Shown piece after piece: positions 20,351 to 29,409 of a stretch of DNA of 39,182 nucleotides (position 1 is its first letter; the number at the start of each line of letters is the position of its first letter). The translations under genes and the position numbers were made by a program. Below the pieces are notes generated by a model. The model was not told the origin of the DNA, did no database searches, and saw only the letters and a program-made list of their open reading frames with translations. The stretch lies in assembly GCA_009731375.1 (NCBI GenBank), contig BJOX01000242.1, forward strand, positions 251,310 through 290,491, in the 5' to 3' direction. This DNA is from Paulinella micropora. Lineage: Eukaryota > Cercozoa > Imbricatea > Euglyphida.

Positions 20351-22663
20351 ATGTCGCAATACAAATCATTACTCGGCCTTAATGAGTTGGCTGTTGATTG
20401 TTTAAATATACTTAACTTAGACTTAACCAATACCAACATAGTGGGCTTAAACACAGACAGAGTGCCAGAAGATACAGACCCCGTAAATCTTTATTACACT
20501 GACGGCCGATTTGATACAAGGTTATCCAGCAAATCAAAAACCGACATCAAAGAAGGAAAAAATTTATACTATACAGAGCAACGAGTAAGGGACAACGACG
20601 AAGTCAAAGCCTCAACTCAACACCGCTCTAATACTTCTAATCCGCACCAAACCAGTTTATATAATTTGATAGACACAAACATATTTGCACAAGCGAGCGG
20701 ACAATACTTAACTTACAACGATGTAGAAGGCAAATGGAAGAATACTGCCCTTGGTTCAATTGATACACTTTCAGATGTGGTTATAACCGCGCCGATAGCG
20801 ATGAATAGTTATCTAACATATAACTCAATAAACTGGGTAAATAAAACATTTCCGATAAATGTGGATGAATTCGGCAATATTAGTATGGGAAGGAAGAATA
20901 TAACAGGAGTTAATTTACTAAATACCAAAGATGTTGATGAATGGATATTTGAGCATCAAGATAATAATGATAAAATTTCAGCGAGTGGAAGTATAGATAG
21001 CCACAGCGATGTGACAATATCAGGCTTCCCGGCAGATAACCAACTGCTTATGTATAGCACGGGGCAATGGAGAAACACCACACCACCCTTTCTTAGATTA
21101 GACGGCACTGCTAGTATGACGGAGGCGCTAAATATGGGCGGTTTTGCTATTTCGGGGGCTTCTACGTGTAATGGAATTAATCTCGCTAATCTCGCAGTTG
21201 ATGGTTCGGTGGTTAAACTAACAGGAGACCAAACCATAGGAGGAATTAAAACATTTAGCAGTATAATAAATGCGAGTGCGGGGATTGATATGAAAATCCA
21301 AAGCATAACAAATGTTAATCTTGTTGATGGTGTGGATGTTTCTGTCCTTGATACTTCGGTGGTTAAACTAACAGGAGACCAAACCATAGCAGGGAATAAA
21401 AAATTTACATCAACTTTAGAAGTAAGTGGTTCGTCCAATCCTACTACTTTTGACGGCATTGATATAGCATTTGATACAAAAATAGGAATGATTGCAGCAC
21501 AAAAAACAGTAACAGCGACTTGGTATCCGATACAAATAACTGGTTCGTATGTTGAGTTATATTCAGGTAATACTTTAATTATAACCGCAACTGGAACAAC
21601 ATTAAGTTTGAATAACAACAAAATAACAAACTTAGCCAACCCTTCCGCTTCAACAGATGGAGCAAATAAAAGTTATGTTGATACAAACGACGGGCAAAAT
21701 GTGAAACTAACAGGAGACCAAACCATAGCAGGAATTAAGAAATATAGCAGTGGTGTGGAAATTACTGGAAATTCAATCAATTCAACAACAAAGGGCACAT
21801 TTATCGTTTTCAATTCTACCAGTAATATCGGTTCTATTGCTAGTTTGGATATGAAAACTGCAACATATTACAACTTTGAAATTTCTGCGAAAAAAATAAG
21901 TTTTATTATTGATGGGACGATTGTTTCGTGGTTTAATGCTACTGGATTAGATTGTAATATCAGTCTGATTGTTAATCTAGGAGCACCACAAAATGCTAAT
22001 GAAGCGGTAAATAGGCAATATCTGGATGACAATTGTGTGAAACTAACAGACCAAACCATAACAGGAAGTAAAACATTTAATGGGGCGAGCACTACGATAA
22101 AATATCTAACTTTAACGAACAACGCCGATTTTAATAATCAAACTATCATTAATGGTGGAAATATAACATATAATGGGGCAAGGATATTAAACCAAAATGG
22201 AGGAGATATATTCTTTTCACAGACATCAGGTGATTATCAATATTTCTTATTTACTCTAAATACTGCTACAAGTGGAACCGCGAACCAAAGAGGTTATGTA
22301 TTCACGAATGTAGCATTTGATGCAAAAGGAGCGGGACTTTATATTTCCAAACTTTTGGATAATAAAAGTGCTTCATCTGACATTGTCAGTTTCAACCATG
22401 CTGGGGGTATGCGGTTTTATGGCGCTTTGGATATGAACTCAAACAACATAACAAATGGTGGAACAATAACTGGAACTATATTAACGGCAACTGCTGGTAT
22501 GACTACAACAACATTAACGGCGAGCGGATTATTAACAGCAGATGGCGGTTGCAAGTTATCTATTCAAAATAAAGTAGATGGAGGAAATGGACAGGGTATA
22601 TTTCTGTGGGATACAGACAACGCAGGATGGGGGATTTATATGGCTCAGCCTGGGACAGGTTAA
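20351..22663 (+). CDS. Fibre-like structural protein, N-terminal part
   Basis: 770 codons, beginning MSQYKSLLGLNELAVD. It has phage-fibre-type repeats: several units of the LSDV-I-P-x-L-Y-x-W-N kind (DSHSDVTISGFPADNQLL), and four repeats around VKLTGDQTIAGIKKF at about 21210, 21361, 21700 and 22036 that are also nearly identical in DNA. Such proteins form trimeric appendages on particles. The frame ends at TAA 22661-22663, but protein-like sequence continues in the same frame for about 50 codons (SLSGGSAVAGNDISGFAIRF) and then changes frame to the gene at 22,813. This is therefore probably the front part of one broken long gene. Divergent from the low-complexity gene with a 66-bp spacer; its paralogue starts at 38,992. 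Confidence 0.75.
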   Translation: MSQYKSLLGLNELAVDCLNILNLDLTNTNIVGLNTDRVPEDTDPVNLYYTDGRFDTRLSSKSKTDIKEGKNLYYTEQRVRDNDEVKASTQHRSNTSNPHQTSLYNLIDTNIFAQASGQYLTYNDVEGKWKNTALGSIDTLSDVVITAPIAMNSYLTYNSINWVNKTFPINVDEFGNISMGRKNITGVNLLNTKDVDEWIFEHQDNNDKISASGSIDSHSDVTISGFPADNQLLMYSTGQWRNTTPPFLRLDGTASMTEALNMGGFAISGASTCNGINLANLAVDGSVVKLTGDQTIGGIKTFSSIINASAGIDMKIQSITNVNLVDGVDVSVLDTSVVKLTGDQTIAGNKKFTSTLEVSGSSNPTTFDGIDIAFDTKIGMIAAQKTVTATWYPIQITGSYVELYSGNTLIITATGTTLSLNNNKITNLANPSASTDGANKSYVDTNDGQNVKLTGDQTIAGIKKYSSGVEITGNSINSTTKGTFIVFNSTSNIGSIASLDMKTATYYNFEISAKKISFIIDGTIVSWFNATGLDCNISLIVNLGAPQNANEAVNRQYLDDNCVKLTDQTITGSKTFNGASTTIKYLTLTNNADFNNQTIINGGNITYNGARILNQNGGDIFFSQTSGDYQYFLFTLNTATSGTANQRGYVFTNVAFDAKGAGLYISKLLDNKSASSDIVSFNHAGGMRFYGALDMNSNNITNGGTITGTILTATAGMTTTTLTASGLLTADGGCKLSIQNKVDGGNGQGIFLWDTDNAGWGIYMAQPGTG

Positions 22664-22812
22664 AGTCTGTCTGGAGGGTCTGCGGTTGCAGGCAACGATA
22701 TTTCAGGCTTTGCTATAAGATTTAGGTCTGGTTTTGCTTCGGCGGATGGTTTTGTGTGGGAAAATTCTAATGAGCAATTGTTAATGTCATTAAATGGGGC
22801 AAACGGGACTTT

Positions 22813-23745
22813 ATGGACAAAGGATTGATAACGGCTAGTGCGGGTATATCAACAACAACGGCAACTGCGAGTGGATTACTAACGGCAAATGCGGGTATAT
22901 CAACAACCACATTAACAACAAGTGGCTTACTAACGGCAAATGCGGGGATTACATATTCTGGGTTGCTAACGACAACAACTACTAATGGAGCGAAAATAGG
23001 AATTCAAGGACAAACAGACGGGACGAATGCGAGAGGAATATTTGTATGGGATACTGCTGATTCAGCATGGGGGATTTATATGTCTCAGTCTGGGGGGGAT
23101 AGGTCATTAAATGGAGGATCAGCACCAGCAGGAGGAGTAGGCGGAGGATTAACTTCTTATGCTATTAGATTTAGAGTAAATAATTCTTCAACGAGTGGGT
23201 TCATATGGGAGAATAATTTAAATACTGCTTTAATATCTTTGAAAGCAAGCGATGGACAATTATGGGTATTGTCTAATCCAATTCAATATTCAGACAGGAG
23301 AAAAAAAGAAGATATAAAGGAATGCTTAGGCTTAGATTTAATTCATAAGTTAAATCCAGTTTGCTATCGTATGATTGATGACAACAAGAAACAAAGAACG
23401 GGTTTGATAGCACAGGAATTAGAAGTCGTATTAACAGAAATGGATATGCTAGATTTTGGCGGTTTTATAAAAGAAACAATTATGCTTCCGTGTCCAAAGC
23501 AAAGAAAAGAATGCGAATTGAAAGGTGTGAGTGTTAATCCAGAAGATGTTAAATGTGTTGATAGTGGCGATGTCGGTTATGGTATAGGTTATTCCGAATT
23601 TATTGCGCCATTAATTAAATCAGTTCAACAATTATCAGAAAAGGTAGTTAATTTAGAAAAAGAAAATAAACTTTTACTTAATATACTACAAGACCAAGCA
23701 AATCAATTAGCAGAAATACGAGCAGTCGTTTTCCCTAATGTCTAA
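22813..23745 (+). CDS. Fibre-like protein C-terminal part with S74 chaperone domain
   Basis: 310 codons. Repeats of SGLLTANAGISTTTLT continue those at the end of the preceding frame, then GIFVWDTADSAWGIYM, a near copy of GIFLWDTDNAGWGIYM upstream. The last ~150 residues match a peptidase S74 intramolecular chaperone: YSDRRKKEDIKECLGLDLI with the Ser-Asp self-cleavage site, then TGLIAQELE, and a C-terminal coiled coil. Such domains trimerise a fibre and cut themselves off. The start at 22,813 is only the first ATG after a frame change near 22,820, so the true gene begins at 20,351. Its stop overlaps the next gene's ATG by 8 nt. Confidence 0.8.
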   Translation: MDKGLITASAGISTTTATASGLLTANAGISTTTLTTSGLLTANAGITYSGLLTTTTTNGAKIGIQGQTDGTNARGIFVWDTADSAWGIYMSQSGGDRSLNGGSAPAGGVGGGLTSYAIRFRVNNSSTSGFIWENNLNTALISLKASDGQLWVLSNPIQYSDRRKKEDIKECLGLDLIHKLNPVCYRMIDDNKKQRTGLIAQELEVVLTEMDMLDFGGFIKETIMLPCPKQRKECELKGVSVNPEDVKCVDSGDVGYGIGYSEFIAPLIKSVQQLSEKVVNLEKENKLLLNILQDQANQLAEIRAVVFPNV

Positions 23746-23899
23746 TAATACAACTAGACTTCACAGACCCCCGCTTATTATGGATATGGATGGCGAACTA
23801 ACTCCCGGATTAAAGTCTCGTGTTCTTGAAGTAGAACTAAAGACTGAGGAAAAAAAAGTAGAGCACGAATTGGAAGATAACTGGAATTTTGTTGTATAA
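23738..23899 (+). CDS. Small hypothetical protein, 53 aa
   Basis: ATG at 23738 overlaps the fibre stop codon region by 8 nt, and the TAA is at 23897-23899. Reads MSNNTTRLHRPPLIMDMDGE then a Glu/Lys/Val helix ending NWNFVV. No known domain. The overlap and codon use support a real gene translated with, or soon after, the fibre. Confidence 0.5.
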   Translation: MSNNTTRLHRPPLIMDMDGELTPGLKSRVLEVELKTEEKKVEHELEDNWNFVV

Positions 23900-23942
23900 A
23901 AAACAGACCGACTGACAGCAGACTTATTAAATACTTATTCAA

Positions 23943-24089
23943 ATGGGTATCATTATTGCCATTATAACCCTTTGTATCGTAAGGCTATCTGAAAAGAACT
24001 TGCCGTGCGAGGTTGCTAATACTTATGTCGGTATTTTGACCTTACTTATCGGTATCTGCCTTCCTTCGCCTTCTTCAAGTAAGAAGTGA
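23943..24089 (+). CDS. Small membrane protein, 48 aa
   Basis: ATG 23943 to TGA 24087-24089. Two hydrophobic segments (MGIIIAIITLCIV and YVGILTLLIGICL) are separated by a short polar loop, and the tail is Ser/Lys. A hairpin membrane protein is likely. Small membrane proteins are common in Polinton-like viruses and virophages, but the family cannot be named. Confidence 0.5.
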   Translation: MGIIIAIITLCIVRLSEKNLPCEVANTYVGILTLLIGICLPSPSSSKK

Positions 24090-24335
24090 GCACTCGTATA
24101 TATGTGTCATATACCATCTACTATCGCCAGCACACATTAACGGCAGGGCTTCATCAAAACTAACACACCAATCACTCATAGGCTTATACACACATTTAAA
24201 TTTAATTTCTATTCCTTGCTTTATACAATAAACACACGCATCTCGTTTTGTTTGATTTGCTCTGCTATAAAAGTCGCAGGCAGTTCGCGAAAATATTTTT
24301 GTTATTAAAAAGTTTATCATCAGTAATATAATCAT
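24075..24335 (-). CDS. Possible small Cys-rich secreted or membrane protein
   Basis: 86 codons on the minus strand in an otherwise empty gap. Hydrophobic N-terminus (MIILLMINFLITKIF) then about eight cysteines, including CVYCIKQG. The layout fits a signal or anchor plus a disulphide-rich domain. It runs against its neighbours and has no recognised family, so it may be chance. Confidence 0.35.
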   Translation of the reverse strand: MIILLMINFLITKIFSRTACDFYSRANQTKRDACVYCIKQGIEIKFKCVYKPMSDWCVSFDEALPLMCAGDSRWYMTHIYECSLLT

Positions 24336-24411
24336 GGCTGACTATAAATACCAAAAGATTGTTTTTCTATGCAATGATTTTGTGGGTAAATAATTCAACA
24401 AGAACATTCAA

Positions 24412-24753
24412 ATGTCATTTACACCCACCAAAATGAATGTTAAGTTTATTCACTACTATAACGACCAGACGGAAACCAAAACCAGAATTCTTTACATGGA
24501 TAGAATTGGAATTATCGGCACATTCTCCGACAGCACCACAGCAAACATTTCAAACCTTAGTTATAATTTAGGTATAGTAAATTGGACAGACGGACAATAT
24601 ACATTTAAAGTCCTTGAAACCGACAGCGGAAATATTGACAGGAAATTTAGCGGGACGAATTGTTGTGTGCCTAGAGTTTTTAGGCTGGTATTTGAGAATT
24701 TAACTCTCGTGCTGTCGCACTCCCGTTTATTCTCAAACATCGTAAAAAATTAA
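24412..24753 (+). CDS. Hypothetical protein, 113 aa
   Basis: Reads MSFTPTKMNVKFIHYYND, with beta-rich, Thr/Asn/Ser-containing sequence. No domain recognised. The last ~20 codons run through intergenic hairpin A (24687-24741), so the true C-terminus may end earlier or the gene may be frameshifted near 24,660. It sits between the membrane-protein genes and the ATPase, in the same direction. Confidence 0.5.
   Translation: MSFTPTKMNVKFIHYYNDQTETKTRILYMDRIGIIGTFSDSTTANISNLSYNLGIVNWTDGQYTFKVLETDSGNIDRKFSGTNCCVPRVFRLVFENLTLVLSHSRLFSNIVKN
24687..24741 (+). terminator. Intergenic hairpin A
   Basis: Arms GGTATTTGAGAAT (24687-24699) and ATTCTCAAACATC (24729-24741), loop with ACTCTCGTG. Member of the oriented hairpin family described in the findings; plus orientation, at the 3' end of a plus-strand gene. 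Confidence 0.55.
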
Positions 24754-24781
24754 TAGTTAGATATATACCACAAAAACACGA

Positions 24782-24827
24782 TTTTCTAAAACACACGAAA
24801 GCGAAGTGAAAGTGTGAATTTAGAAAA
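24782..24827 (-). terminator. Intergenic hairpin B
   Basis: Arms TTTTCTAAAACACAC (24782-24796) and GTGTGAATTTAGAAAA (24812-24827), imperfect. The loop, read on the minus strand, contains CACTTTCACT. It pairs with hairpin A in the same spacer and lies just before the ATPase start motif. Confidence 0.5.
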
Positions 24828-24840
24828 GCAATAATATACA

Positions 24841-25655
24841 ATGCTTAAGATAAGCAATGTCAAGGTGAAGCCTGTAAAACAAGAGGGTGAAGGTAATAAA
24901 CAGGCGAAAGGCTATAAATTATTTAATGAGATGCCAACATATTTCTACTCGCCCGTAAGAAGAGCGGGAAAACAACAGCACTCTTTGAAATACTGAAACG
25001 GACGACAGACAGAAAAACCCGTATTGTCATTATTGCTTCAACAATACACAATGACTACATTTATAAAGCAATGGTTAAGTACTTTAAAAACAGAGGAAAC
25101 CCGATGGCGGTATATACCTTTCTCAAATCAGATGGTGTGAATGTCATTGATTATGAACTTGACAAACTGAACAAACCAGATGAAGAGCAGGAAGGCGAAA
25201 TTAAACAGGATGATAAAGAACCGATGGAGAAACCACAATTTTTATACTTTGGACAAGAAAAGAAACTGATAAAGGAGGCACCAAAAGAGCGACCAAGCAA
25301 GTATATTTCGCTTGAGGTTGTTTTTGTTTTGGATGATTTAGGGAGCGGTTTAAGAGATAAGTCCGTAAGCGATTTGTTAAAAAAGAACAGACACTATAAA
25401 TCAAAGGTGATTATGTCTAGTCAGTATCTGAACGACCTACGACCAGAAGCCATTAAGCAGTTAGATTATTTATTAATCTTTCCAGGCCAGTCTCAGGACA
25501 AAATGGAACTCGTGTATAAACATTTAGACCTATCTTTTGATTTTGATTATTTTCTTCAAAAGTATCACGAAGCAACAAAGGAACGATTTAATTTTCTTTA
25601 TGTTTCAAGTGTTGATGATGAACTCCGCAAAAACTTTGCTTACAGATTAAAATAA
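24841..25655 (+). pseudogene. A32-like packaging ATPase, frameshifted
   Basis: FtsK/HerA-type ATPase that would pump the genome into capsids. The first frame starts MLKISNVKVKPV directly after TAATATACA and runs to a TGA at about 24,994. The Walker A site (KSGKTTALFEIL) is in another frame, so a single indel near 24,950-24,960 separates start and P-loop. From there the frame runs to 25,655, with Walker B VVFVLDDLGSG (Asp-Asp) and then VIMSSQYLNDLRP, a typical sensor region. Apart from that one shift the gene looks complete, about 270 codons, the usual size for this family. An ATG inside the second frame at 25,071 would give a protein lacking the P-loop. Confidence 0.8.
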
Positions 25656-25689
25656 TTTTTTTTTAATTATTTATTTTTCTGTATTATAT

Positions 25690-25977
25690 ATGCCAGTATC
25701 ACCAGTGATAATTTCACAACCATCAGGATATAAAATCGGATACAATCCATCAATGCCACAGAAGGGAGGAAAAAAGAAAACTAAGAAGAAGGGATGTGGT
25801 CAAAAGGGAGGAAAGATTAACTGGGCTCGTGTTGGTAAGACAGCAATGGCTGTTAATAAATTCCTTCGCGATAACAAGATTATTTCAAAGACCGCTAATG
25901 CCCTTGGCGATGTCGGGGTTCCATATGCGTCTCGTATTGGTTCTACTGCTGCAAAACTCGGATATGGTAAGCAATGA
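25690..25977 (+). CDS. Small basic virion-type protein, 95 aa
   Basis: Intact. It has an N-terminal PVSPVIISQPSGYKIGYN, then Lys/Gly-rich blocks with two Gly-Gly sites (PQKGGKKK and GQKGGK), then an Ala/Gly-rich tail. The Gly-Gly sites resemble adenain-type cleavage sites and the basic stretch resembles small core proteins of adenovirus-like particles; a substrate role for the nearby protease is an inference. After the TGA the same frame stays open for seven more codons to TAA. Confidence 0.6.
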   Translation: MPVSPVIISQPSGYKIGYNPSMPQKGGKKKTKKKGCGQKGGKINWARVGKTAMAVNKFLRDNKIISKTANALGDVGVPYASRIGSTAAKLGYGKQ

Positions 25978-26003
25978 GGAGGGGCTGTAAAGTTTAAATA
26001 AAA

Positions 26004-26081
26004 GATATTTGACAATTTCACTCTCATTCGCTTTGCTCATACTCGTAATCTCAAACTTGTTTGAGATATTTGTCAAACATC
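26004..26081 (+). terminator. Intergenic hairpin C
   Basis: Arms GATATTTGACAA (26004-26015) and TTGTCAAACATC (26070-26081). The loop holds CACTCTCATTCG and a nested ATCTCAAAC/GTTTGAGAT stem (26048-26067). A small TTCTAAA/TTTAGAA palindrome follows at about 26,107-26,122. Plus orientation, after a plus-strand gene. Confidence 0.6.
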
Positions 26082-26163
26082 GAATGGTTATTTAATGAAA
26101 TGCAATTCTAAAATTTAGAAATATTTTTTTGATAATATAATTGGGTCAACTAAGACTAAGAAT

Positions 26164-27429
26164 GTGAAAAGGGCAAAAGTCCGTCCACCACGAGTATATA
26201 GAAATAAGAGCGGAAGGCCTTATATTATCCAGAAGGGTAAAAAATATTATCTTAATTTTGGTAAGAAAACAAATGATTTAAGCACATTACAAATTATTAA
26301 ACTTTTTATGATATATATTGGTAATAAGCCAAAGTCGCAAAGGGTTAGTCGCAAACCAAGGGAAAAAATAATAAAATCTGATTTCAATCGTCTTGAACAC
26401 GAGAACCGAAACCAGATACAAAGCAACTTACAAAAGAAATATGAGTTAATACATGATGAGGAAGCAAAGGAAAAGAAGAAAAGGGATGAGATAGAAGAAG
26501 AAAAGAAAAGGCTAGAACGAAAAGACGTAGCAGATGCTAAGGAAAGACAAGATATACCGGATAGGGAACACAAAAGAGAACTAGCGGATATTAATGAACG
26601 GCAAGATCAAAAAGCCAGAGAACTAAGAAGGGAGCAAAAACTCATAGAAGATGTAAAATATGAAGAAGACTGAAAAAATAGGATACAAGCATTACCACCG
26701 CGACCACAATATCAATATATTATGCCACCACAACATGGACAGCCACAAGCACCGCCATTAGGAGCACCACAACAAGCACCGCCATTAGGAGCACCACCAC
26801 AAGCACCGCTATTACCTCATTTAGGAGATGAAGCACCATTGAAAACGAAAGAGCAATATGAGGAAGAAAAAAAGTAAAAGCAGAAAGATATTGAAACACT
26901 GAAATTAGCAGGATATACAGATAAGTTCATAAAAAAGATGAGTCGTAAAGACTTACAAAAAGCCAGTCAAGATATTCAGACGGCTATAGCCACAGCGACA
27001 TCTTTAGAGGAACAAAAAAAGTTAGCAGAAGAATATAAAGAAAAACTTGAAAAGGAAGAAAAGAAAGCAGAAGAAAAGGGTAAGCATTTTGAAAATTTAC
27101 AAATTAATCAATTTTTAATCTCTGCATTTTCAAAAACTTATCATCCAAACATTACTATAAAAGAGTTAGCACAGGCTTTAAAAAAGAGACTAGATAGTGA
27201 TGGACATAAAAAATTAAATTACAAAGACACTGCAAAGTGGATTATTGACATGATTAAAAGGTTTAATATTGATGTTGGAAATGAAAAGGAAAACGTAAAA
27301 AGAAAAATAGCGGATTATGCTAGATATGAAGAGTTTAATAATATGGGGTATCTCCAAAATGTTGGAGATGTTAAACAAAAAGGGACTGGAGGGGATTTCA
27401 CCCCTACCATACCCCCAAGCGTCGCGTAG
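26164..27429 (+). pseudogene. Coiled-coil, proline-rich structural-type protein with in-frame stops
   Basis: One frame of about 420 codons, broken by TGA at 26671-26673 and TAA at 26875-26877, ending at TAG 27427-27429. Part 1 is basic (VRPPRVYRNKSGRPYIIQKG), then a long charged coiled coil. Part 2 has repeats of QAPPLGAP. Part 3 has another coiled coil and a globular stretch, ending TPTIPPSVA, the same peptide repeated in the protease N-terminus. There is no ATG in frame at the start; GTG at 26,164 follows an out-of-frame ATG at 26,162, so the start also looks damaged. Position between the core-like protein and the protease suggests a virion component; function unknown. Confidence 0.6.
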
Positions 27430-27561
27430 ACACTGGAGCGAAGACATTAGAAGAATTAATTGATAAGGTATTTTCAATAAAAATAATTAAAAAATATCTA
27501 TCCCGCAATGATTGGAGGCACACAATGAACAAACATGATTTCGTAAATACTAACGAACAAA

Positions 27562-28356
27562 ATGACTATAGATCCAAACGTAGATAAACAAGTTTCAAAT
27601 GATTTGAATATTGACGAGGGAATGCCCCAACCGCTAACCCCGAGCGTCGCGGAGACAACCATACCAAGGAGCGTCGCGGAGACGCCGCTACCCCCGAGCG
27701 TCACTTCACAGCAACCAGAGCCACAGCAATCAGAGCCAGAGCCAGAGCCAGAGACAGAGGAGACAACCATACCCCCGAGCGTCGCAGAGACGCCACAACC
27801 ACAGACAGACGATGTTTATCAACAAACGGGAATGAGTGAAACGAATGAGAGTGTAGTTGATAAATATCGCGGTTTAATGACTAATGAAATAGACGACATA
27901 ATGAAAAAATATGGATGGTATCTCGGAGCAATAGCCATTGATTAAATCAACAAGTTGAAGCCAGGAAGCAGAAAGCGATATGGATTTATTATGAATTTGG
28001 ACAATCACAAGCAAGCAGGGTCTCATTGGATCGCAGTATGGATAAGTCTAGATAAAGACAGGAGTGTTGAAGTGTATGACCCCTTAGCACTTTATGAACC
28101 TACTGAAGACTTTCAACAACAAATGAAACAACCAATAGACAAAAGCCATCCAAGCACATACCTGCTTATGAAGGTTAATCAAGTAAAACAACAATCAAAC
28201 ACCTCAGACACGTGCGGTTGGCATAGTATGAGATTTTTAATGGAGCGGGCGAAAGGAAACCGATTTAAGTTTGCTAGCGGTTATACAGACCTTAAAGAAG
28301 AAGAAGCGGAGAAATTAAAAGCACAGAATGGGTATGGCTTTGAGACCTATTTATAA
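27562..28356 (+). pseudogene. Adenain/Ulp1-like cysteine protease, one in-frame stop
   Basis: Maturation protease family of Polintons, virophages and adenoviruses, which cuts capsid proteins during assembly. The N-terminal ~100 codons are Pro/Glu-rich, with four IPPSVAETP-type repeats. The catalytic domain begins near GLMTNEIDDIMKKYGWYLGA, then TAA at 27943-27945 interrupts the frame, which continues to 28,356 with GSHWIAVWI (His), VEVYDPLALY (Asp), NQVKQQSN (candidate Gln) and DTCGWHSMRFL (Cys). All catalytic residues lie after the stop. No ATG directly follows the stop. It lies just upstream of the capsid genes, the usual place. Confidence 0.8.
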
Positions 28357-28358
28357 AA

Positions 28359-28418
28359 GATATTCGTTAATCCACACTCTCATTCGTTTCACTTATTTTC
28401 GTGTGTTTTACAAATATC
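28359..28418 (+). terminator. Intergenic hairpin D
   Basis: Arms from GATATTCGTTAATCCACAC (28359-28377) to GTGTGTTTTACAAATATC (28401-28418), imperfect. The loop begins TCTCATTCG, as in hairpin C. It directly follows the protease stop. Confidence 0.55.
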
Positions 28419-28451
28419 GTATCCCATTTAATTTTTTCCAAAATAAAAAAC

Positions 28452-28501
28452 GATGTTTTAGAATAAGCGAGAGTGAAACGAAAGCGCTATTCTAAAATAT
28501 C
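28452..28501 (-). terminator. Intergenic hairpin E
   Basis: Arms GATGTTTTAGAATA (28452-28465) and TATTCTAAAATATC (28488-28501), extended by AAGCG/CGCT. The loop on the minus strand carries CACTCTCGCT. It ends six bases before the minor capsid ATG and forms a pair with hairpin D. Confidence 0.65.
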
Positions 28502-28507
28502 TATATC

Positions 28508-29320
28508 ATGGAGTATAAGGGTGGCCGTGCGAGTGGTATCTATTACATAAATAGCAAAAACAGAATAACTGGCACAGACAGCGACTTTACACACGAAGTC
28601 AATATGAAGGGGCTAGACAATCCCACACAATGTAAAATTCTTCATATCTATGGGCCGAAGTCGTATTACTCTGTGGCTTCACCATATCATACTTTTACTC
28701 TTAGCGAAGACGGGTACGAGGCTTTAATTACGATACCTGAGAGAAACTACACAATGAACAATCTAAAAAATAAGTTGTCGGAGGTGCTAACCGCAGACAG
28801 CCCAAATAATTATACTTATGTTGTATCCAGTAATAATACCAACATAGAACCAGAGGATGGTAAATTAACATTCAGTGTTTCAAATAACGGAGGTATTCAA
28901 CCGCGGTTTATATTTGATGATGATACACGTATTCACGAGGTTATGGGGTTTGATAGAAATTCAACATATTTCTTCGCTAATGATTTTGTTAAATCGCCGA
29001 ACGTAATTATTCTAACTGGCGAAAAGACTTTATACCTTCAATCGGATTTAGTTGGTGAAGGAGATAATCACGTGCTACAAGAAATATACACGGCGAATGA
29101 AATTCCATTTGGAGCCATTATATACGACGGAAGTGGGTCAGAGTATGGTAAGAAATTATCCGCCAGTTTAAATAATGTGTATCGGTTTTATTTTACAGAC
29201 GAAAACGACCAAGCGATTAATCTTAATGGGTTAGGTATTGTTATGACATTGTTGATTTACAGGGAAACGAATTATTTTAATTTATTTACATCATTCTTCA
29301 ATCTTTTGAAACAGAGATAA
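28508..29320 (+). CDS. Minor capsid (penton) protein
   Basis: 270 codons, intact. Starts MEYKGGRASGIYYINSKNR, with a conserved early segment (SDFTHEVNM) and beta-rich sequence throughout, matching the single jelly-roll penton proteins of Polintons, Polinton-like viruses and virophages that close the five-fold corners. Family assignment rests on size, beta-rich pattern and position just before the major capsid gene, a hallmark pairing. One of the few large structural genes here without a lesion. TAA at 29318-29320. Confidence 0.75.
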   Translation: MEYKGGRASGIYYINSKNRITGTDSDFTHEVNMKGLDNPTQCKILHIYGPKSYYSVASPYHTFTLSEDGYEALITIPERNYTMNNLKNKLSEVLTADSPNNYTYVVSSNNTNIEPEDGKLTFSVSNNGGIQPRFIFDDDTRIHEVMGFDRNSTYFFANDFVKSPNVIILTGEKTLYLQSDLVGEGDNHVLQEIYTANEIPFGAIIYDGSGSEYGKKLSASLNNVYRFYFTDENDQAINLNGLGIVMTLLIYRETNYFNLFTSFFNLLKQR

Positions 29321-29409
29321 ATAATTATTTTGGAATTATTTATTTTTTTCTATAAATATATTCTGGTGAATTAGTTAATAATTTCAACTGCCTAAAAATC
29401 AAAAACAAA
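29321..29409. promoter_or_regulatory. Capsid intergenic spacer with AT hairpin
   Basis: ATAAATAATT and AATTATTTAT directly after the minor capsid stop form an AT-rich hairpin, then an A-rich leader before the major capsid ATG. A termination or processing role is possible. Confidence 0.4.

Noticed and set aside
20956-21639. 227-codon minus-strand frame inside the fibre gene
   Set aside because: Shadow of the repeat-rich fibre coding sequence; hydrophobic only because of the complementary codons.
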